64,000 nucleotides of DNA from Pseudonocardia sp. MH-G8. GTDB taxonomy: Bacteria; Actinomycetota; Actinomycetes; Mycobacteriales; Pseudonocardiaceae. Under the pieces are notes generated by a model. It was not told the DNA's origin and did no database searches. It saw only the letters and a program-made list of their open reading frames with translations. A program made the translations under genes and the position numbers. Shown here one piece after another: positions 12,001 through 21,000 of the stretch. How positions within the stretch are numbered: position 1 is the first letter of the stretch; each line of letters starts with the position of its first letter. The stretch spans positions 310,710 to 374,709 of the forward strand of contig NZ_NKYF01000004.1 in NCBI RefSeq assembly GCF_002262885.1. The letters run 5' to 3'.

Positions 12001-15000
12001 TCGTCGTAGACGTGCCCATCGGGGTCCACGAACTTGATGACACCGTCGGCACCCATGACCCGGAACAGGGCCGTCTCGGTGGGGAACCCCGCGTCGGGAT
12101 TGTTCGGGTCATCGGCGAAAATCCGAATGACCCCGACCTCGCCCAACTCCCCGGGCTTGGCCCTGCCCGCGTTCTTCCCGCCGACATCCTCGATCGCTTG
12201 CTTGAACTTATCCAGGTCACCGTCGAACTCGATCACCAGATCTTCGATATTGTTCCGGTCATCTTCCTTGTAATTCCCCAGCGCGATCGTGAAGATCTCG
12301 TCCTTCGCCTCCTCCGCCGTCATCGCAGACGCCGATTGCGCGATCCATCCCTCGCCTCGCCCACGGAAGAGGCCCTGGAGGCTCTTGTCCGGGTTGTTGC
12401 GATAGTCGGGCGAGTTGATGGCTGAGTTGAACACGTACACCATGTCCGGCCGCTGGGTGGACGGCATGGAGAGCAGGTCACGCTGCTGGTAGCGGCCAGA
12501 ACCTCCGCCCTCCCACACGAGCTTGCCGACCGTGGAACGGAAACTGGCATCGCGGGCGACCGTGTCGTAGGACATGCCGGTCATCTCGGCGAGTGCCCCG
12601 ACCGTCTCGGCGAGCGCCTTCTCCGCAGGATCGTTCGAGTTCTCCAGTCCGCGGGCCAGATCGGTCAGCCGGGTCTCGAACTCGTTCAGCCGATCCATGT
12701 CCTGGGCCATGCGGGTCTCGCCCGCGTTCGCACCGAGCCTGATGTCGATCCCCCGCAGGGTCGCCGTGTCGGGTGGCACACCCGGGAGGCCTGCGCTCAA
12801 CGTCTCGATATCGGTCTGCAGCCCGCCGAGCAACTTCCGGTCGTCGTTGATCGTCTTCTCCAACGCGTCCACGCGGTCCACATCGATCTGCGTGACGTCG
12901 CCGTGCTCGAGGAGCCAGTCGACCTGCATTTCCAGCGCGAGCGTGCGCTTGCACAGGTCCTCCTTGTGACCGGTCAGACTGAGCCCGGCCACGCGGCCCG
13001 CGTCGCTTCGTGCCTTCTGGAGATCGGTGAGCTCGACGTAGGGCACCCCGTCGGCAATGGCCTGAGCCTTCGCCTCCGGGTTGGAGACGATGACGTTGCC
13101 GTGCGCGTCGAGCGACTGCCCTTGCGCGTTCACCCCCAGCGCCTTCTGCAACTCCTCGTTGGCATCGATCAACGTGACCTGCAGATCCGCGGGAACGCTC
13201 CGGTTCTCCGCGGCGCTGCGGTTGTCCGGGTCGATGATCGGGCGCTGGTACGTCATGGCCGTCAGCGCATCCGCGATCCCCCTGTTGATCCCCATTCGCT
13301 GGACGGGGAGAAGCGACTGCTCGTACAGCGCAACGTCGTCGGCGAAGGCGCTCGGCGAGAACGTCCCGTTCCGCCGGGCCTCGTCGATCCGGTCCGTGGC
13401 CCGCTCGAGCTCCGGCAGCTTCTCGATCAGTGTCTCGGTGTCGTACCGGAGATCCGCGTCGGCGTTGACCGCGCGGGCGGAGGCGAAGTCCCTTTCGGTG
13501 TCGCTCAGCGGGCGCAGCGACTCGTCGTAGAGTTCGCGCTGCTTCGGGGTGAGGTTGGCGTACGCCGCCGGGTCGAGCGGCGGCAGCGGCTCACCCTTCT
13601 CGTACCCGAGCGGCGCGAGGACCTCGGCAAGCATCTCGTCGGTCTCGGTGCCGCGGTAGGGCCGCCGGTAATCCGGGTCGATGAACGACATCCAAGCCGG
13701 GGAGACCTCCCCGCGGCCCTCGGTCCGCAGGTCCGGACGGTTCGACTCGCAGCCCGTGTTCCCGATCCCGGTACCGCACGACCAGCCCTCGTTCGCGCCG
13801 TGGAGCTGCCGGTTCTTCTCGTTCGCCCGCTGCCAGTCCGCACGGCTCTGGCCCTTCTCCCGGGGCGTCGTGTTCGGGTACAGCAGCACCATCGGGTCGC
13901 AGGCCACCCCGTGGCAACCCAGCGTCTGGGCCTTCCCGTCGGAGCCGGTGGTCCCGCCGAAGCAGCCGCCGCCGTCACCGTGGCAGGTCATGAACCCGAA
14001 GTTGCCGTTGTTGTCGCGGTATCCCTGGGTGTACTCGCAGCCCTCATTGACGCAGTAGGCGGCGTCGCCCTGCGGGGTGAAGCTGGCGATCGTCCCGTCA
14101 TCGAGCATGCGGGCCTGGAAGTAGCCGTTGGGGTACTTGCTGGTCCAGTCGCCGCCGAACTCGTCGTGCATCTCACAGCGCGCGGTGCACTCGCGCTGAG
14201 TCGGATCGAGATCCCCGAACGTCTGCTGAATCTCGTACTCATGTCCCGTGCAGACACCGCCGGAACACAGGCCGGCGCGCACGTCCTTGTTACCGGGCAC
14301 GGTCTCGGTGCAGAAGCCGGCGCAGTCGAAGCTGCCGCCACGGCCAGGTCCCAACGGTGTGACAGCACCGACGTGGAAACTCTCCACCGACCCGCTGTAC
14401 GGCTCGGGGAATCGCGCGTCCGGATCGCCCTCGTGGAAGTACCGGTTGTGATTGGTGATCTTGCGACCGTCCGGGAAGGTGATGTCACCGGTCTGCCCGT
14501 ACACGTCGTACCGGCCCGACGCGAGGACCTTGCCATCGGGACCGTAGGCGGGCGTCATCAAACGGACCTTGTTGCCCGGGCCGTCCTTGAAGTTCGGGCC
14601 GTCGCCGTTGCCGTTGACCACCACGCCCTCGGCCGAGACGAACCTGCTGGATCCGGAGCCGGCGAGGTTGAAGATCGGCTGGCCCGCCTTGCCCGCACGC
14701 AGCTCGCCCCATGCCGCGTTGCTGACCAGCTTGTCGAAGCCGGGCGCGTCGATGTTGTGCTTCTTGTTGTACTTCTCGACGACCTCCGGGAGGTCGATCT
14801 TCGGGCCGGTGTAGGTGAATCTGCCGGCGACCACACCGTCGAACGGGGCCCGCGGCCGGTCGACCACCCGGAGCGTGGTCGGCACCTTCGGGTCGGTGGG
14901 CCTAATATTGATCTTCGCGTTGGTGCGGCCGTCGGTCACCGTGCCGTTGCCGCCGACCCAGACCTGGACGTTGCCGTCCTTGTCCTGGCTGATCCGTGCG

Positions 15001-18000
15001 CTGTCCTCACCGGTCACCTCGTGACGACGACTGTCCGTCGGCGCCACCGGGTCGGACGCGGAGAACGTGTTCCTCGGGTTCTTCGCCTTCCGGTTCCATG
15101 TCGCCATGGCACCCGTCGTGTCGCCGAGGGTCGTCTTCCCGTCTGTCGTCGGCAGGTCCTTGATGCACTTCGCGTCACAGGTCTGGGGCTTCTCGCCACG
15201 GTTCTTGACGACAAGGAACAGGTCGCCGTTCTCGTCACGTCCGGCGAAGGCGCCGCTCTCCTCGGGGCCCATATCCGCGACCTCGTCCGCGGTGAGGGTC
15301 GCGGCGTCCCAGATGACCTTGCCCGCGGCGATGAGCTGCGTGAACACCGACTTCGACGAGTACTGGCTGAAGTTCGAGCAGTCACCGTCGCAACCGACCC
15401 CGGTGCCGCTGGCGTAGACGCTGCAACCACTGCCCGTCGAGCCCGAGCAGTCGCCGTACTTGCGAGCATTCCAGGTGCCGCCTGGGGCCTCCCACGTCTG
15501 CTGCTGGGTCCAGCTGACGTCGAACTCGACATGCGCCTTGTAGGACTTGGAGCAGTGCGCCGGGTTCGAACATCCCACGCTGGCAGCGGCGTACCCGTCA
15601 CCGGCTTGGGCGTCGGCGAACACCCAACCGCTGCTCGATCCCATCGCGCCGCCGCCCTCGTCGTGAGCGTAGGCGGATGCCCACGAACCCGACGGGTGCG
15701 ACGCGTAGTCCGACGCCGTCACCGACCAGTAGTGGCTGCAGGACGCGCCCGCGCTCCCCGTGCAGGACGCGCTGGCCTGCGGCACCCCACCCGCGTTCTG
15801 CGCCGACGTGGCGACCTGGACGAAGCCCTTGCCGGTTCGGGTGGCGCCGTACCCGTGCGCGTCGCCGAACGCCCCCGCCGCAGCCGAGTGGCTCGTGGCG
15901 CTGTAGGTGCACAACGTGCCCTTGCTGCTCGAGCACGAGGCCGCGGCCATCGACTGCCCGGGACCGGCCTCGGCGACCGCGTTGGTGGCGCACCAGCCCG
16001 AGCCCTGCCCACCGCCCTTGCCGCAGCTCGCGCTCGCCGACGCCCCCGGCGCGCCCGCCTCACTGGTGGCGGCGTAGTCGTAGCGGCAGCCCGAGCCCTC
16101 CGTGCCCTTGCAGGACGCCGCGGCCACCGACTGCCCGTCCTTCACCAGCGCGGTCGCGCTCACGGTGCAACGACCGCTGCCGTCGCGGTCGCCGCAGGCG
16201 CCACGGGCCTCAGCCCCGTTGATGCCGAGCACACCGGCCTTGTCCTCGGCATCGGCGCTGTAGCGGCAGTTCGAGCCCTTCGTGCCCTTGCAGGACGCCG
16301 CGGCCACCCACTGGCCGTCCTTCACCAGCACGGTCGCAGTCACGCTGCAATGGCCGCTACCGTCGCGGTCGCCGCAGGCGCCACGGGCCGTTGCCCCGTT
16401 GCCGTCGAGGACACCGGCCTTGCCCGCCGCGACGGCGTCGTAACGGCAGGTCGCGCCCTGGCAACCGGCTGCGGCCTGCACTCCCTCGTCGGTGCCGCCG
16501 ACCTGGGAGTAGCTTGCGCAGCGCCCGCTCTTTCCCGCGGTGCACTTGGCCCAGGCCACGGCGACCTGACGCCCGCCCGGGGTCGCGGCCCGTGCCACTC
16601 CCTCGTTGTAGGTGCGGCACTTCTTCCCGGCACAGTCCGCGCTGGTCTGGGCGACCCCGGGCGCGGCCGACCCGCCGGTGGCGGCCCCGCAGCGCCCGGC
16701 GGCACGGCAGACCGCGCTGGCCTTGTCCCGCACCGAGCCGTCGCCAGAGCCCTTCACCCGAGTCCGGGAGTACGAGTAGGACCGGCAGCCCTGTGCGGTG
16801 CCGTCGCCGCACGACGCACTGGCGGCGGCGTTCGTGGCGGCGAAGCGCTCACCCGAGGGCGCCCGCCCGGTCTGCACCGACGACGACAGGGAGACCTGGG
16901 CATGGCACGCGCCGGTGCCCGTGCAGCGGGCGCCGCCGCGGGCGACGCTGCGGCTGTGCCGGCCGTCCGGCCCGCCGACCGCGGTCGAGTTCCCCTTCAC
17001 CCAGCCGGTGCAGCTGCCCTTGGGGCAGTCGATACCGACCGTGGCGGAGCCCTCGGCGCCGCGCACAGGGCCGGTGCCCGCATGTGCCAGCGACGACGTG
17101 GCGGTGATCTCCGCCTTGCACTCGGCCTTGCCCGTGCAGCGGGCGACCCCGCGGGCGGCGCTGCGGGCGCGCCGCTCGTCCGGCCCGCCGACCGCGCTCG
17201 AACCACCCTTCACCCAGCCCTTGCAAAGGCCATCGGGGCATTCGATGCCGACCGTCGCCGACCCCGTGCGGAAGCTGCCCCCGCGACCGGCACCGGCGCT
17301 CTCCACCGACGTCGCGGCGGTGATCGCGGCCTGGCACCCGGCTATGCCCGCGCAGCGAGTGAACCCGCGCGCGGCGCTGCGGCTGTGGCGGGCGTCCGGA
17401 CCTCCCTGCACCTTCGCCGCGCCCTTCACCCAGCCGCGGCAGCCCGCGTCGGGGCAGTCGACCTGGGAGCCGGTCTGCCCGTTCCCGTGCGCCCGGTCCG
17501 TGCCGCCGCTGGTGTAGCGCGTGAACATCGCGCTGGAGTCGCTGGCCACGGCGCACCCGTTCGCGGTGGCGCGGCAACGTGCGGCGGTCGGGGTCGATCC
17601 CACCTTGCCGGTGGTCTCGGCGGTGGTCCCGGCGACACAACCCGGGCCGGAGCACTGCGCGGTGGCGGTGGACTCCGACAGCGCGGCCGTGGCGCCCCGG
17701 ACAGGGAGCCCCGCCAGCCGGGCCGCCTCGCGCGCCGCGGTCCTGGCGCTGCGGGCGGCGGCCCACGCCGCCTTCGCCTTCTTCTCCTGCTTCGCGGTCG
17801 CGCCGTTGCGGGCCGCGACCCGGCTCGCCTTCACCGCGGCCTTGCGGGCCTGCTTCGCCTGCGCGGCCGACTGCTCGGCGGCCGCATCCAGCTGCCGGCT
17901 CACGACGTCGGCCAGGTAGACCGGCTTCGCCGCGTCCGCGGCCGCCTCGCGCGCCACCTTGCGGAGCTCGCGTGCAGCGGCCCTGGTCTGCCGCGCTGTC

Positions 18001-21000
18001 TTCTTCTGCTTCGCGGTCGCGCCGGGCTCGGCGGCGACCAGCGCCGCCTTCCTGGCGGCCTTCCGTGCCTGCGTGGCCTGCTCGGCCAGCTGCTGTGCGG
18101 TCTCGTCCTGCTGCTCCGCGATCATGTCGGCCACGACCTGGCCCGACCCCGCGACGGAGCCGCTGCGCGCCACGCAGTCGCTCTCGCCGGTGGCACAGCT
18201 TGCGGTCTCGGAGGTCCGCACCGGAGGACCACGTGCCCCACCCGCACCGTTGCCGGTCACCGGGCCGTCCGTGCCCTGAGCGATCGTCTGCGTCGTGCCC
18301 GAGCACCGGGTGCTGCCCGAGCAGTCCAGGTCCGCGCTCGCCATCGACCAGCTCGACGCGCCCGGGACGGTCGGGCCGCCCGAGTTCGCCGACGAGCCCG
18401 GCGCCGCAGGCGCAGGCACCGTCGCCGGCTGCGGCGAGCCCGGCTCGCCCGCCGGGGCCTGCTCACCGGTGGTGTCCTCGGTGACCGTGGCGTTCTCGGT
18501 GGAACGCTGCTGCATCACCGGGGCGATCACGTTCGCGTCCGGCCCGGTCGACGAACCCGAGTTCGTGACGGCCACGCAGACACCGCCGCGCACGTCCGTG
18601 CAGGTGCCGGTCGCATGCGAACCGCGCGGCTTCGCCGAGTGCGCCGGGTCGACCGCGGAGGCCCCGCTGCGGACCGTGCCCGTGCAGGCCCGCTCGCCGT
18701 CGCAGTACAGGACCGCGCCCGACGCGGATGCCGCCGACGGCCCCTTCGGGAGCCGCTTCGCGTTCACCTCGTTCGGGTCGGCCGCGAGCGCCAGCGACGC
18801 CCCCGGGCCCGACGAGGCGGTCGACACCGAACGGGCCTCGCAGCCGTCCGTGGCCCCCGAGCACGACGCGACGTCCTTCGACGTCCGCGGCTTCCCACCG
18901 TTCACCGCGCCGTCCCAGGCGGCACTGCTGGTACGTACCGAGCCGGAGCAACGGCTACCGGCGTCGCACGCCAGGTACGCCTCCGACGAGGACGTCGACG
19001 ACGGGCCCGTGCGCGGCTGCCCGTCCAGCGGCTTGCCGGTGCGCGGGTCGAGCACCACGTGGTCGGCGGCGCTCGAGGACGCCGACGTCGCCTGCCCGCC
19101 GCAGTCCCCGCCCGAGACCGTGCATTCGAGGTCGGCCGAGCTGCCCCGGCCGTGCGGCGTCACGCCCGTGTCCCGGGCGCTCGACCCGGCGCTGCCGGAG
19201 ACGTGGCAGCGGCTGTCGCCGCCGTCGCAGTCGATCGAGACACCGGACTCCGACACGCTCACCGGTCCGGATACCGCGGCCAGGCCCGCCTCCCGCGCCT
19301 CGGCGCGGTCGCGGTCGGTCACCGTGGTGGTCGCGTCCGTCTCGCACTCGGCGCCGGCACCCGCCCCGCGGCACGACGAGTCCCCGTCGCTGCTGCGGAC
19401 ACCGCGCACATCACCCGAGGCCGCACCGCGGGTCCGGCTCTGCGCGGAGCCGCTGCACTCCGCCCGCTCGCACTCGAACTGCGCGCCGGACGTGGCCGTC
19501 GCCGACAAGCGGTCGGTCCACACCGTCCGCGCACCCACCTGACGCGACTGCACCGTGCGGTCGACCTCGACATCGGATTCGGCTCCGCAGCGACCGCCTG
19601 TGGTCTCGCACGTCGACCGGTCACCCGCCGTACGGGTCGCGTCGGCCTGCATGCCGTCCACCGCACCGGCCGTCCGGGTGGCCCCGGTGCCGCGGCAGTC
19701 GGCGCGGTCGCAGTCGAGGGTGACCTCGGCCTCGCCGCCCGCCGAGCGGACCTGGCCGTCCGAGGCGCTCGTCGCCTGGCAGCCGCCACCCGACACCGCG
19801 CACCGCGCACCGGCCTCCGCCGCGGTGCGCGGCGTGCCCACCGTCTTCGCGCCGGCCCGTTGCTGACGAGCCGCCTCGCTCACCCACGTCTCGCGATCGG
19901 CGTCGGTGTGGGTCGCGGCGCGCCCGGTGCACGCGGCACCGGCGCAGTCGAATTCGGCGACTCCCCAGATGCCGTCCTCGTCGTCGCGTCCCAGTTCTGC
20001 CGTGCTGTCACAGCCGTCGGCCGCGGTGCAGTTCGCCCGCGCGGTGCCCGCGCGCTCGCCGGCGCCCGGGCGGCCGTTGCCGGAGCCGAAGCCGTCCTCC
20101 TCCGCGCCCAGGCCCCGGGTGTGGCAGCGCCCGGCGCCGGTCTCACAGCTCGACTCGACGCGCTCCCGGTCGGAGACCGAGTCGACCGTGCAGTCGCCGG
20201 TGCAGCTCGCCGCCGTGCGCAACCGCTCTTCCGGCGCCGCACCCTGGAACGGTCCGGCGGAACGGGTGGTGCACTTGCCGCCGCCGGACCGGCAGGCCGA
20301 CTCGCCGCCGTCCGGTGTGGCCACGCTGTGCTGCGCGCAACCGCGGACCGTGCCCTCGCACCGGGCCGCGGCCACGGTCCTCGTGCCGTCGTCTCCCCGG
20401 TCGGTCGCCTTGCTCACGCACCCGCGGTCCGCGCCCGTCAGGTCGCAGGAAGCCGATGCCTTCGCATCACCCCGGCCGGTCGTCGCGCCGCAGCCGGCCG
20501 ACACCCCGGAGACGGCGACGCAGCGATCGGTCTCCTGCTTCCCGCCGGCCGACTCGCTGAACGCTCCGCACTCGACGAACGCGCCGTCCGTGCCGCAGCC
20601 GCCGCGGGCGCCGCGGCCGTCGAGGTCGTCGTCGGAATCCAGGCCCGGGTCGCGGTCGGTGAGCTCCATCAGCTCATCCGTGGCGGAGTACACCTTCCCG
20701 CGCAGCCGCTCGTACGCCGCCTCGTGCTTGCCGTGCGCCTTGCGAGTCATCGTGCCCGCGGCGACCTTGCGCTCCTCCCGCGCGAGCCGCTTCTCGAATC
20801 CGGCCAGCCGATCCTGCCCCTCGACCACCTGGTCCACCAGGCGGCGCTGTTCCGGATCGACATCGGCCCGCTCGGCCGCGAGCTTGCGCTGTGCAGCCTT
20901 GTGCGCCGAGGCCTGCTTGCGGTACTGGGTCTTGGTGATCGCCCCGTCGGCGAGCTTCCGCTTCGACGCGCTCAGCCGCGCCGTGCTCTTCTCGACGGCA

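Larger units (their letters stand above)
15430..20640 (-). repeat. Cysteine-pair repeat region of the giant protein
   Basis: About 1,735 residues in which two cysteines 4 to 9 residues apart recur every 20-45 residues, for example CEGTVRGC, CRSGGGKC, CTAADGC, CETTGGRC and CDGERAC, in Ser/Thr/Gly/Ala-rich filler. Even pairing in a region that follows a signal/anchor segment suggests many small disulfide loops outside the cell. An Ala/Gln/Lys coiled coil interrupts the array near 17,700-18,150. Confidence 0.8.
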
